A DNA stretch of 42,188 bases from Pseudomaricurvus alkylphenolicus. GTDB taxonomy: Bacteria; Pseudomonadota; Gammaproteobacteria; Pseudomonadales; Cellvibrionaceae. The stretch is taken from the NCBI RefSeq assembly GCF_011683955.1, contig NZ_JAAQPI010000030.1, forward strand, positions 1-42,188. Reading direction: 5' to 3'. The notes under the pieces were generated by a model. That model did not search any database and was not told where the DNA came from. It saw only the letters and a list, made by a program, of their open reading frames with translations. Shown piece after piece: positions 23,716 through 32,895 of this stretch (its first letter is position 1; each line of letters begins with the position of its first letter). Both the position numbers and the translations under genes were made by a program.

Positions 23716-24575
23716 TCAAAACTCCTGTCATTTCGGGTTTCCGCTTGCCGAAATAGTAAATTTATTCCACAGGCGTGCGAAGCACTCACCTCTAGTTCAT
23801 TTTCGCCCTTTTGAAAGCTCACCCCATTGTTTTTGAAGAGCTGTTCACACTTCGCTATGTCCGACACCAGGATAACAGCCCGTCGTATTCGCGGGCCTTG
23901 ATCCTTCGCCTCGATGTTTCTTTTCGTAATTTGATATTCAGATGACTGGCCTCGAACCGAGCAGACATCGCCTTCCATGACACAACTGCCGGATAAACTA
24001 CTCTCGGAGAAAAGCAATTGCAGTCGAGTCGTCAAAGTATCCAAGTCATCGCTATCCGCCAGAACCAATGGCATATGCACGGCACCATTCTTATGTTGCC
24101 GCCACTCCTGGGCAAACGCCGCCTCCGGTACATGCTGGATGGAAAATCCTTCACAATAGGTGGGAGTGAGCCCATTAGTCAGCGCAAAGCTGCTGAAGCA
24201 GGCTTCCTGCTGAGTACCGTCTGGGTGGGTGACTGAGCGAGTTAAGCGAGACTGCAGTGCACTTGGCGCCAAACCGAGTTCTTCGCACTGGTTGTGTATG
24301 GCTTTCATATCCGAGCACTGCCAGATAATCGACCAGGCCACATCACCACCAGCGGCTTCTATTGCTTGCGGTACAACCACATAGTTACCCAGTTTATCGA
24401 CATCATCCACCGCCAGCAGCTCGATAAAATTTTCGCCAAATACCACTAACCGATTGGCGGTACCAAAAGGATGAACCGATTTAGCGGTTAAGGTAAACCC
24501 CATCTTCTCATACAGCGCAGAAGCTTTATCGAGATCTGCCACTACCAGGATCAAATGATCAATATCAAAAACCAT
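23712..24575 (-). CDS. VOC superfamily (glyoxalase-like) protein
   Basis: 287-residue protein with a vicinal-oxygen-chelate beta-alpha-beta start (FDIDHLILVVADLDKA, then a GENFIELLAV metal-ligand-type strand) and a second copy near the C-terminus (RIRRAVILVSDIAKCEQLF). It most resembles the Glyoxalase_3-type single-chain two-module group. Such proteins act as dioxygenases, isomerases or epimerases on CoA esters or enols. It overlaps the BAAT-type gene by 4 bp and lies 58 bp after the S9 peptidase gene. The metal ligands cannot be assigned reliably, so the reaction is not predicted. Confidence 0.75.
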   Translation of the reverse strand: MVFDIDHLILVVADLDKASALYEKMGFTLTAKSVHPFGTANRLVVFGENFIELLAVDDVDKLGNYVVVPQAIEAAGGDVAWSIIWQCSDMKAIHNQCEELGLAPSALQSRLTRSVTHPDGTQQEACFSSFALTNGLTPTYCEGFSIQHVPEAAFAQEWRQHKNGAVHMPLVLADSDDLDTLTTRLQLLFSESSLSGSCVMEGDVCSVRGQSSEYQITKRNIEAKDQGPRIRRAVILVSDIAKCEQLFKNNGVSFQKGENELEVSASHACGINLLFRQAETRNDRSFE

Positions 24576-24633
24576 ATCTCTCTACACATGTTTAACGTAT
24601 TTATCGGATAAGTGATTGGGTCCGTGCACACCA

Positions 24634-27066
24634 CTAAATTAGCGGTCGATTCCCTACCGGCACATCGATGGGATAATGGAGCAGGGGCTTGCGATGCTGA
24701 AGGTGCTCAATAAAGTAGTCCAGCAAACGCTTATGAAAATACGGCTCGGCGAACAGTGCATGGGAGCGTCCGGACAAATATAGAAGATCATGAGCTTTTT
24801 GCTCGGCCGTTAGCGATGCGGAAAAACGCAACAAACTACAAGGCAGTGCATTTTCATCCAGATCTCCATAGGCCAACAACAAATGCCCCTGCAACTGATT
24901 TCCATAGGTGGACGGTGACATCCGCACATAATTTTCAGGCTGTTCCTCTGGGCGATTGCGCTGTTGACGACCATCTCCATAGTCTGCCGAACCAAGGTAT
25001 TTTTCACTGGAATCGGTAAAAAAGGCCGCCGGATCATAGATTCCAGCGCTGGAAACACCTACTGTGTAAGTAGAAGCTTGTAAAAGCATAGCCATTGCTG
25101 ACGCATGGCCGCCCCAGGAGTGTCCATTGACCCCTACATGATCCAGATCCATCCAAGGCCGTTCCGCCGCCAGTTTTTCAATCACCTGGGCGTGATAACC
25201 AACCCCCAAACGGTCCTCTTTACCATAGGGCAAATCCTGAAATTGTTTTGACCGCAAGGGTGTGCCCGGCCCATCCATCACAACAACCACAAAGCCCATT
25301 TCAGCAAGGGTATAGACGCCATACATAAAAGCGCCATTGAGTGCCTCGTGAATGTTACGAGGTTGCGCAATAATTTGCGGACCGGCGTATATCCGTTCTA
25401 CGATCGGATACGAATGTTCCGGGTCAAAATTCCGGGGTTTAATCAGAACGCCACAAATGGGTTCGTCGGTATCTTTCAGGTTGATTGAGAATGGTTCCGG
25501 CGCACGCCAGCCTGCAGTTTCCAAAGCAACTATATCTGCCTCTTCCAGGTCGGCGATCAATTCGCCATCGCGGTTACGGATCACCGTTTTGGTTGGTTCC
25601 CCCAGCGTAGCGCTGTTATCGACGAAGTATTCGAAACTTGGAGAGAGCATTAACGCCGCGGAACTGCCACTCAAAAGGGCCATCAACGCCAAGCCTTTAC
25701 CCGGGATTGCATGGTCCTGACCGTCGGCCGTCAACTGAGTCAAATTGTAGTTGGGTTTATCACCACCGAGATCCACCCGCATTAACTGTCGAAAATAGGG
25801 GTTAACTCCGGGTTTTGTTGAACCTGCGGTAAAGAACAGCTGCTGACGACCCTCGTCAACACCGATCAAATCCAGTACTGACCAATTTCCCTCTGTAATT
25901 GCCCGTTTAGCAAATGCAGGTTTTCTGCCATCCCCCAGATCAATGAGATAAAGGTGGCCGTAACCGCTGGACTGCGAATACCAAACCGCGCAATTTTGCT
26001 CAAATAACAGCGTTACATTGGGGCTGTGATACTCAAAAGAGCCGAATTCAGAGAACGTACTACACTGCTCCTCGTAAACCACACGCAGGCTCGCCGCTGC
26101 AGTATCAACACATACCAGGGCCGACCGGCGACCATCGGGAGTTTGTGCCAATAAAAAGACTTCACTGCCATCCGGGCGCCAAAATACGGCCTCGGTGGAC
26201 ACGGCATTGATAACTAACTCCCCCCAGTTGGCCGGAAGTTTTAATTGTCGGCAGCCGCCAGTGGAACTGTTAAGGTCAAACAGCACAAATTCTACCGCTA
26301 AACGATGCTCGTCCCCCGGCATGGGTAGCCGCACTGGGTGTATCAGTGGTCGACAACTGCCGTCCTGGGGGACAGATTCTACAAACGGATAGGATTCCAA
26401 TTTGCGGCTATCCGCACGAAAACAAAGTATCTTGCTGGAATCCGGCGACCAGAAGGTGCCAACGGGAGGCAGAGGTGGGAGTACCCCTCGGGCTCGAAAC
26501 ACCGCCATGCGGTCGTGATCCGGCATGGTTCCATAGGCGCAAAGGGCTTCGCCGTCATTACTCAGTTGACGATGAGAGCGACTGTCACTCGCCCCCTCTC
26601 TATCTTCCAACCAGAGGTTATGATCTTTGATGTAGGCTGAATACCGACCGTTTGGAGATATTTTTGAAGGTCGCTTTACGGGCAGCTCTGTGCATTGTCC
26701 GCTGTTGAGGTCACATTGATAGTGCTGCCCGGAAACCATCACCGACAGGCAATTGGCGTTACAATCCAGCTCGAAGTGTGTAAAGGGCAATTTATTTGCC
26801 TCCACAGAAATTTGGGTAATAGCCCTCAAGCCCTCGGCTACCAAATGATGATCAAAAGCTGGCTGCTGAGACCCAGTTTCGGCGTCTACCATAATAAACC
26901 GGTGGCCGTTTCTTTCCTGTTTCAAATACCAAAAGTAGCTCGAATCAGCCCCCAGCCAGTGGGGCTCTATCAGGGTATTTAGCGCCTTTTTAGAGAGTTC
27001 CGTTGGCCAGAGCTCAAACGCCCGGTCATAGTCTTGCGGAGTGAGTGTTTTACTCAGTGTTGTCAT
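24634..27066 (-). CDS. S9 family prolyl oligopeptidase / dipeptidyl peptidase IV-like
   Basis: 810-residue serine peptidase. The N-terminal part is a beta-propeller (DPP IV N-terminal type, repeated blade strands such as SPNGRYSAYIKDHNLW and WSPDSSKILCFR). The C-terminal hydrolase domain has S650 in GHSWGGHAS, D737 in GDLDEN and H769 in GRSHALF. The usual GWSYGG elbow is GHSWGG here. No signal peptide or anchor is visible, so it appears cytoplasmic, unlike most gram-negative DPP IV enzymes. It should trim oligopeptides or peptide-like compounds, often after Pro or Ala. It lies in the operon between the hydrolase/remnant region and the VOC gene. Confidence 0.9.
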   Translation of the reverse strand: MTTLSKTLTPQDYDRAFELWPTELSKKALNTLIEPHWLGADSSYFWYLKQERNGHRFIMVDAETGSQQPAFDHHLVAEGLRAITQISVEANKLPFTHFELDCNANCLSVMVSGQHYQCDLNSGQCTELPVKRPSKISPNGRYSAYIKDHNLWLEDREGASDSRSHRQLSNDGEALCAYGTMPDHDRMAVFRARGVLPPLPPVGTFWSPDSSKILCFRADSRKLESYPFVESVPQDGSCRPLIHPVRLPMPGDEHRLAVEFVLFDLNSSTGGCRQLKLPANWGELVINAVSTEAVFWRPDGSEVFLLAQTPDGRRSALVCVDTAAASLRVVYEEQCSTFSEFGSFEYHSPNVTLLFEQNCAVWYSQSSGYGHLYLIDLGDGRKPAFAKRAITEGNWSVLDLIGVDEGRQQLFFTAGSTKPGVNPYFRQLMRVDLGGDKPNYNLTQLTADGQDHAIPGKGLALMALLSGSSAALMLSPSFEYFVDNSATLGEPTKTVIRNRDGELIADLEEADIVALETAGWRAPEPFSINLKDTDEPICGVLIKPRNFDPEHSYPIVERIYAGPQIIAQPRNIHEALNGAFMYGVYTLAEMGFVVVVMDGPGTPLRSKQFQDLPYGKEDRLGVGYHAQVIEKLAAERPWMDLDHVGVNGHSWGGHASAMAMLLQASTYTVGVSSAGIYDPAAFFTDSSEKYLGSADYGDGRQQRNRPEEQPENYVRMSPSTYGNQLQGHLLLAYGDLDENALPCSLLRFSASLTAEQKAHDLLYLSGRSHALFAEPYFHKRLLDYFIEHLQHRKPLLHYPIDVPVGNRPLI

Positions 27067-27077
27067 TCCAAGCTCCC

Positions 27078-27321
27078 TTATAGGTCTCTGGTTTTGTCTG
27101 TATTTGGCAGGATCACATCCAGCATCAGATCTGCACCTCCGGACAACCCATCACCTGAAAAATTGGCAGTTTGCACCACAACAAGTTCTAACGCGGGAAT
27201 CACAAACGCATACTGACCACCGGAGCCAGCCAGAGATATCACAGCGTATTCGCCTAGATTCATGGTGCCCATATGCAAACCGTAACCGGACAATCCCCGT
27301 ACTAGAGGAATTTCATAGTGC
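27078..27321 (-). pseudogene. C-terminal remnant of a serine beta-lactamase-fold hydrolase
   Basis: About 80 residues are readable (YGLHMGTMNLGEYAVISLAG, then SGGQYAFVIPALELVVVQTANF). This corresponds to the last strands and helix of class C beta-lactamase / penicillin-binding-like esterases (GGQ-x-F-V-x-P-x-L-x-L-V-V-V). The SxxK and YxN catalytic motifs are absent because the rest of the gene is missing; the frame merges with the 3' end of the neighbouring hydrolase gene. It is best read as a decayed fragment within the operon. Confidence 0.65.
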
Positions 27322-28242
27322 CTATCGATCTTCAACTTTTTGGACTTGTTCCCGAATCGCTGCCACAATCGCATCAGGGCGGTCCAACGTCATCATGTGA
27401 CTGCCATTGGCAACCGGACGAAACTCTCCTTGACTGGACATCGCCGCCATTTCCTTATGGGCCATTATCATATTTTCGGTCACTTTGGGTTTATTGGCGG
27501 AATTGATTGAGGCGCTGAGTACAATCAATGGTATATCTGGCAATCCATTTGACAGCTTGGTTTTGGCAATTTGACAGGAGCGTTTCATCGCTCTTAACTC
27601 ACCCGCCGCCGGAGATCTTGGAATCGAAATCATAGACTCCAGATACGCCTCAAGCACTGTTTCGTCGACGATCGTTCCAGTATGACGTAGAAGAAATTGT
27701 TTAATCCCTGAACGCCCCCAAAAACGGCCATAACCCAAATGACTCAACCACCTCTGTACCAGAACCTGGCGATCAAGATCAGGCCCGCGTCCCTCTTTGG
27801 AGGTGTCGTCATAAAGCGTGTGCGGGGTTGGGTCGACCAAAACCAACGCAGCAATATCGGCAGGGTAATCAATAGCGTGGCAGAGTGCACTGAGCCCGCT
27901 CAGCGACCACCCAACCAACACGACCGGCTTCTTAACGTCCATTTTCTCCAGTAATGCATGACAATCCGCCGCCATAAGGTCGACGGTTGCATCCACATCT
28001 GCTGCATCGCTCTTCCCTACCCCCGCTCGATCATAGGTCAATACCGAAGCGAAACCCGCTACCTGCTCAACCACATGGCCCCAAGTCCCACCGCCGGAGG
28101 CCCCGGGTTCCAGAACCACCAATGGGCCCTCACCACGCATGGTGGCGAACAGGCGACGCCCTCCAATATCAACCATCGCAGCAAAGTGAGGTTCGGGCTT
28201 GTAAGAACCGGTGGTGAATGGTTTGATCGTGGAAGCGAGCAT
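27322..28242 (-). CDS. Alpha/beta hydrolase
   Basis: 306-residue serine hydrolase. The nucleophile elbow is GWSLSGLSA, the pre-nucleophile strand is LTYDRAGVGKSD, the oxyanion segment is LEPGASGGG, and the likely catalytic His is in NGSHMMTLDRPD. No signal peptide, so cytoplasmic. Its ATG overlaps the stop of the M14 carboxypeptidase gene by one base (TAATG), a sign of translational coupling. It may hydrolyse an ester, lactone or amide of the same compound the peptidase trims. A fragment of a beta-lactamase-like gene lies at its 3' end. Confidence 0.87.
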   Translation of the reverse strand: MLASTIKPFTTGSYKPEPHFAAMVDIGGRRLFATMRGEGPLVVLEPGASGGGTWGHVVEQVAGFASVLTYDRAGVGKSDAADVDATVDLMAADCHALLEKMDVKKPVVLVGWSLSGLSALCHAIDYPADIAALVLVDPTPHTLYDDTSKEGRGPDLDRQVLVQRWLSHLGYGRFWGRSGIKQFLLRHTGTIVDETVLEAYLESMISIPRSPAAGELRAMKRSCQIAKTKLSNGLPDIPLIVLSASINSANKPKVTENMIMAHKEMAAMSSQGEFRPVANGSHMMTLDRPDAIVAAIREQVQKVEDR

Positions 28243-29936
28243 TATTTAATTTCAACCTTATGGCTAACCGTGCCAGCACGGTCGTGAGACACTTTGATAG
28301 TAACGTGATCGCCTTTTTTTGCACTGACCACCCATTCCCCGACAGCGCGGTCATCGGTATGATCCGCAATGAATGCAGTAATAGCCGAGGAGGGCCGAAA
28401 TGCGCGACCCGCCAGCTCGCCGAGCTCCCTGCGAGAGGATTCATCGATAAGTCTGGTGCCAGCGGGGAGTTCCACTTCAGCGACTACACCGCGTACGGAT
28501 TTGCTTGCCAAGGTCTTGGCACTGCAGTATGTCGGCAGATAACCCTGATTTTCTATCACCGCACGTACTTTCCATAAACCCGGTGCAATTTCATTGACTT
28601 GAGTGCTGCGAATCGCCAGGAGAGGCGACATCAGCAGTTGCCAGGTAAACCATTCCGGAAACGGTGCAATAACCTCTGCCAGCATGTGCTCAGGCGGGTT
28701 ATAGAGTGTCTTGATCAAGTCCCAGCCACCTATTTCAACCTCCCCAAGCTGTGGGTGTTCGTAACGATACCAGTCAACAAAGCCCTGATCTCCCAGGGTC
28801 TCATCACCCCAGCGCACCATCTTCAGATCATCTTCGCCAGGATGGCTAAAGAACCAACCGGCAAAATTATCGATCTCAACCCCGGCCATGGTATGGGGAG
28901 CCCAATACTCCACAATCCAAGTATAGATCCCAAAATTCTCGTAGCCCCATTCAATAGAGCCGTGAATCTCCTCACCGTGGTTAATACGAAACCCCTCAAA
29001 GGCGCTCTTGGCCGGATATCCCGTCAAAGCGGTGCCCCGCTCTCCCACCGCTTGGTAATGTGTCAGGTCTATATGTGGCATTTGCTGATCGGGTTTAGAA
29101 AATCCAGACCTCAACATCACGCCACTGAAAGTATGCCCGGCGACCCAGGTTGAAAGGTTGGGATGATCAGCGATAAAAGCTGCCATTGCCTGGGTTTCCG
29201 GCTCGGACAGTGAGTAGCGCCCTGCCCCCTGCTGTACACCTTCACCAACCCAATTGGCCGGCCAGTTGCGATTAAAGTCCACTCCTTCTCGTGGGCACAC
29301 TTTTGGAATCAGATCTGGTTCCGGGTGTTCAACGCGCCCTTCTGGTAAGAGTCGAAAATATTCTCCGCCATCCTCTGTGGGCTCCCTGGGCACCATCACC
29401 CGTGGGTCCTCCGGGTGTTTTTTCCAGCGCCCATTGGGGTCGCGAACCCGCATATTCAGCAAGCGGCCATCACCATCGATGTCCTCTGCAAACAATCGTG
29501 AGAATTCACCTTCATTGTGAAAATAAGGGCGTGTGCCCGAGCGCAAGAACCTGGGGCGTTCTGCCAGTGCCGCCTCGGCGCCGTCGGGATTTACCCGTGG
29601 GATCACATAAAACGCTCGAGTGTCCAGGCACCGTGTGATCTCTTCGTTATTGCCGTAGCCTTCAATCATCGCTTCAATATGGTATAGCGCAGCCGCTGAA
29701 GCGGTCAGTTCCACCGCGTGGATATTGCCATCGACCAGCATGGCCGGTTTTTCGTTAGCAGGGCCGGTTTCCCAGTTGGTCACCGCGGCAACCCATATGT
29801 CTCGCCCTTCAAAACTTTTACCAATACTCGACAGCCTGATCAAGTGAGGGTGCGCAGTTTCAAGCTGCTGCAGATAGTTCGTCAGTTCATCGTAACGCAA
29901 GTAGCAGTTTGAGCGTTTTTCCATTGTTGAGTTCAT
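28242..29936 (-). CDS. M14 family zinc carboxypeptidase
   Basis: 564-residue metallocarboxypeptidase. Zinc ligands are H73 and E76 (GNIHAVE) and H268 (AGHTFSG); the substrate-binding Arg is R223 (DFNRNWP) and the catalytic Glu is E343 (WIVEYWAP). NPDGAE is the usual segment after the first ligand pair. An extra C-terminal domain of about 150 residues (from LLAIRSTQV on) looks beta-rich. There is no signal peptide, which is odd because M14 enzymes in gram-negatives are mostly exported. It lies 18 bp after the acyl-CoA ligase gene and is coupled to the next hydrolase. It may release a C-terminal amino acid from an imported peptide-like substrate. Confidence 0.92.
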   Translation of the reverse strand: MNSTMEKRSNCYLRYDELTNYLQQLETAHPHLIRLSSIGKSFEGRDIWVAAVTNWETGPANEKPAMLVDGNIHAVELTASAAALYHIEAMIEGYGNNEEITRCLDTRAFYVIPRVNPDGAEAALAERPRFLRSGTRPYFHNEGEFSRLFAEDIDGDGRLLNMRVRDPNGRWKKHPEDPRVMVPREPTEDGGEYFRLLPEGRVEHPEPDLIPKVCPREGVDFNRNWPANWVGEGVQQGAGRYSLSEPETQAMAAFIADHPNLSTWVAGHTFSGVMLRSGFSKPDQQMPHIDLTHYQAVGERGTALTGYPAKSAFEGFRINHGEEIHGSIEWGYENFGIYTWIVEYWAPHTMAGVEIDNFAGWFFSHPGEDDLKMVRWGDETLGDQGFVDWYRYEHPQLGEVEIGGWDLIKTLYNPPEHMLAEVIAPFPEWFTWQLLMSPLLAIRSTQVNEIAPGLWKVRAVIENQGYLPTYCSAKTLASKSVRGVVAEVELPAGTRLIDESSRRELGELAGRAFRPSSAITAFIADHTDDRAVGEWVVSAKKGDHVTIKVSHDRAGTVSHKVEIK

Positions 29937-29954
29937 ACTACATTCTCTTGAATA

Positions 29955-31529
29955 TTATTGGTCAGGAGCTCGGTACAGGGACCGTAATTCATTTTTGAGT
30001 ACCTTCCCCAGGGTATTGCGCGGAAAGTCACTGAGGAACAATACGATATCGCTGAGGCGCTGAAACTTACTCAAACGATCATTGGCCCATTCCAAAAGCT
30101 CTTGCTTATCAAGGTTGCTATTGCCGTTGCAGCGCACGTAGGCGACGGGGGTTTCGCCCCACTTTTGATGAGGTACACCAATGACAGTTGCATCTTGCAG
30201 CGCCGGGTGATTCCGTAGGACATTCTCGATATCGACAGGAAATACGTTAATGCCGCCGGAGATAATCATGTCTTTAACCCGACCACGAATATATAAAAAA
30301 CCTTGCTCATCGATTTCGCCGATATCGCCGGTACGCATAAAGGTGCTGCCATCGTCTGCGGTCCACTGAATGTCTGCATTTTGTTCGGCACGATTCCAGT
30401 AACCCATCATCTGGTAAGCGGAACGGGCCACAATCTCGCCGGTCCCCGGCAAGTTCACTTCCCTGTCATCTTCGCCGATCAGGCGGATCTCAGACAGGGG
30501 CAAGGCTCGTCCGACCGAATCAGCTTTTTCTTGCATTTGCTCAGGTGTTATTACCGTGGCGACCACCTCGGTTAACCCCCAAAGCTCATAGAGTCGACCG
30601 GGCGCATCAGCCATGACCTGTTGTTTTAACGTCGGCGGCATAGGTGCACCCGCCGTAATCATGCATTCAAAACTGTCAAACAGAGAGGGGGTATATTCTG
30701 GATATTCGACAATCATCTGAAATTGCGTGGGTACAATAAAAGCATGGGTGGGTTTATGTCTCTCGGTCAACGCGAAGAAATTCGACAAATCAAAGTTCTT
30801 CATCAATACCACCGTAGAGCCCGTCACAAGTGCAGGCAACACCATCATCCAGCTGCCATTGGTGTAGGGAGGTGTCGACAGAAGACTCACGGATTCAGCA
30901 CCGTAGCGAAAGCCAGTCGCAGACATGAGACCAGCGCAGATGCGAGCGCTATGGCTGTGAACCGCACCCTTGGGCAAACCGGTAGTGCCCGATGAATAGA
31001 TGATACTGCAGATTCCCTGATTGGCATCTGCAGGGTCAGTGGCTACAGCCAATACCGGCTCAGCCTCACTATCCAGTGCTAACAACGACGGGCGCCGCTC
31101 CCTGTTCAAGTTGCCCAGCGCCTGATCGGCCAAGGGCATCAGCTCTGGACCGACATATATTGCCCGACAAGTAGCATCATCGATTAAGGTCGCGATATCC
31201 TTATCGGCCAGCATGGTGGAAAAGGGGACTATAACTGCGCCAGCTCGCATCGCTCCAAAAATGGCGCAATAGGCCTGAATTGAATTGGACACAAGAAAAC
31301 CAACCCGATCCCCCCTATTCAGGCCTGCTGCCTGTAGTCTTTCGGCGATCACTTTGACCTGCAGCTCAAGCTGCAACCAATTAACACTACCCTCGGCATC
31401 GATAAACGCCACCGCCGAGGGGCGTTGCCTGGCATTATCGGTGATCAAGTCATCAAGGTTTCGATGAAATGCAGGTAAAGAGTTTTCCAGTGGTAATTGA
31501 CTGGGAGTTTCAATAACGTGTGTCGTCAT
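29955..31529 (-). CDS. AMP-forming acyl-CoA ligase (ANL superfamily)
   Basis: 524-residue adenylate-forming enzyme that activates a carboxylic acid to its CoA ester. The P-loop-like A3 motif is YSSGTTGLPKG (178-188), TGDIGEIDEQG is the A7 segment, and the catalytic Lys of the C-terminal subdomain is K509 in RNTLGKVLKN. YELWGLTE corresponds to A5. No membrane or export signal. It follows the thiolase gene after 4 bp and precedes the M14 peptidase gene by 18 bp. The chain type accepted is not predictable; context suggests a medium or long acyl or aryl acid that enters beta-oxidation through the dehydrogenase and isomerase of this operon. Confidence 0.93.
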   Translation of the reverse strand: MTTHVIETPSQLPLENSLPAFHRNLDDLITDNARQRPSAVAFIDAEGSVNWLQLELQVKVIAERLQAAGLNRGDRVGFLVSNSIQAYCAIFGAMRAGAVIVPFSTMLADKDIATLIDDATCRAIYVGPELMPLADQALGNLNRERRPSLLALDSEAEPVLAVATDPADANQGICSIIYSSGTTGLPKGAVHSHSARICAGLMSATGFRYGAESVSLLSTPPYTNGSWMMVLPALVTGSTVVLMKNFDLSNFFALTERHKPTHAFIVPTQFQMIVEYPEYTPSLFDSFECMITAGAPMPPTLKQQVMADAPGRLYELWGLTEVVATVITPEQMQEKADSVGRALPLSEIRLIGEDDREVNLPGTGEIVARSAYQMMGYWNRAEQNADIQWTADDGSTFMRTGDIGEIDEQGFLYIRGRVKDMIISGGINVFPVDIENVLRNHPALQDATVIGVPHQKWGETPVAYVRCNGNSNLDKQELLEWANDRLSKFQRLSDIVLFLSDFPRNTLGKVLKNELRSLYRAPDQ

Positions 31530-31533
31530 ATCG

Positions 31534-32787
31534 TCAGGACCTTTCCAAAATTGTCACAAAGGCAACCGCTTCGTCAAAACCAATAACACCGCCACCGTTT
31601 TCGGCAAGCGCCAAGCGAGCGCCTTCTACCTGTCGGGTACCGGCTTCACCGCGCAACTGTTCTACCAGTTCACACAACATGGATACACCGGTAGCTCCCA
31701 CTGGATGTCCTTTTGACACCAGTCCCCCCGAGGTATTAAGCGGAAGATCCCCCCCCAGGTGGGCACGACCTTCTTCAATAAATCGACCGCCTTGCCCCTC
31801 CGGACAAAAGCCCAACATTTCTAGCTGGTAAATTTCGGAGAAGGAACTGGCGTCGTGTACTTCAGCCACATCGATGTCTGCCGGCGTCACACCTGCACGG
31901 GTAAATGCTCGCTGCGCCGCATAACGCGTCAAACCTGGTTCATCCAAAGCCCGGTATTTACCACCACTCATTTCACAAGCACCAATCCGTACCGCCCGCT
32001 CTTGTACCGAAGGGGGGCAATGTCTCAGGTATTCACCAGAAGCAACCAGAAGCGCTGCTGCACCATCTCCCAAGGGTGCGCACATGGCACGAGTCAGGGG
32101 GAAGGACACTTCACGATCTTCCAGCACCTGCTCCGGTGTTAACGTAAATCGATATTGAGCGCGCTCATTCTCCGCAGCAAAATTGTGCGATTTGGCTGCG
32201 GCAATCGCCAATTGGTGTTGGGTAGTGCCATAGCGGTGCATATGCCAGGCGGCCTGCATGGCGTAGGTATCCATGAACATGGAACGATCTTTGGGCACAA
32301 CAAAGGGCTTTTGTGCTTGCTCTCCAGCGGCACGGTAATAGACCTGCCACTCTTCGGGATCAAATCGATCGATGCCCCCCATAAACATTTCTGCCGTTTC
32401 TTCAGCGGAACGATTGGCATCGAGCATCTTCTCCACGCCAATGGCGAGAGATAAAGGCGCCTGACCCGACAACACATCCAGGTAAGCGCCCCGAAAAGCG
32501 GAGCTGCCACTGCCACAACCATTGTGGACATTGATCATGCCAACATGTTCAGGAAATAACCCTTCACGTACCAGCGGCGTAAACATCACCTGGCCGCCGA
32601 TGGAGGCCTGACCATTACGATAAAGCGTGTTATTGGAAAACCAGGAGCACGCGATATCCTGACCATCCGACATTTCTGCATCCCTCAGAACACCCGCGTA
32701 AGCCTCCCGCGTCAAGGCCTTGTAACTCTGGTCCATTTTCTTGCCAAAGGTGGTCGAAAATGCACCGATGATATATGCCTCTGCCAT
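31534..32787 (-). CDS. Thiolase family protein, SCP2/SCPx type
   Basis: 417-residue thiolase-fold protein. The nucleophilic Cys is C91 in HNGCGSGSSA, VHDASSFSE carries a conserved His, and the GHP motif is SKGHPVGATG (H361). The terminal CxG motif of classical degradative thiolases is replaced by ENGGG, as in SCP2-type thiolases. These cleave branched-chain or sterol-side-chain 3-ketoacyl-CoA, or act as aldolase partners with a DUF35 protein, but no DUF35 gene is visible here. The start has GAGGT upstream. It is the first gene of the operon, separated by 108 bp from the TonB-dependent receptor gene. Confidence 0.9.
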   Translation of the reverse strand: MAEAYIIGAFSTTFGKKMDQSYKALTREAYAGVLRDAEMSDGQDIACSWFSNNTLYRNGQASIGGQVMFTPLVREGLFPEHVGMINVHNGCGSGSSAFRGAYLDVLSGQAPLSLAIGVEKMLDANRSAEETAEMFMGGIDRFDPEEWQVYYRAAGEQAQKPFVVPKDRSMFMDTYAMQAAWHMHRYGTTQHQLAIAAAKSHNFAAENERAQYRFTLTPEQVLEDREVSFPLTRAMCAPLGDGAAALLVASGEYLRHCPPSVQERAVRIGACEMSGGKYRALDEPGLTRYAAQRAFTRAGVTPADIDVAEVHDASSFSEIYQLEMLGFCPEGQGGRFIEEGRAHLGGDLPLNTSGGLVSKGHPVGATGVSMLCELVEQLRGEAGTRQVEGARLALAENGGGVIGFDEAVAFVTILERS

Positions 32788-32835
32788 AAAACTATTTACC
32801 TCGAAGATCGGTGAGTACCGATATTTTGCGCAAGG

Positions 32836-32857
32836 CGGGCCCCTCGTTTAGGGCCCG
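32836..32857. terminator. GC-rich hairpin between the receptor and the thiolase operon
   Basis: CGGGCCC and GGGCCCG form a 7-bp perfect stem with an 8-base loop, about 40 bases beyond the receptor stop codon on the minus strand. No T-run follows. It probably marks partial termination or an mRNA boundary between the receptor gene and the catabolic operon. Confidence 0.5.
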
Positions 32858-32895
32858 TAAGTAACACATGGGTTATAGGACTATTAAGATTTTGT

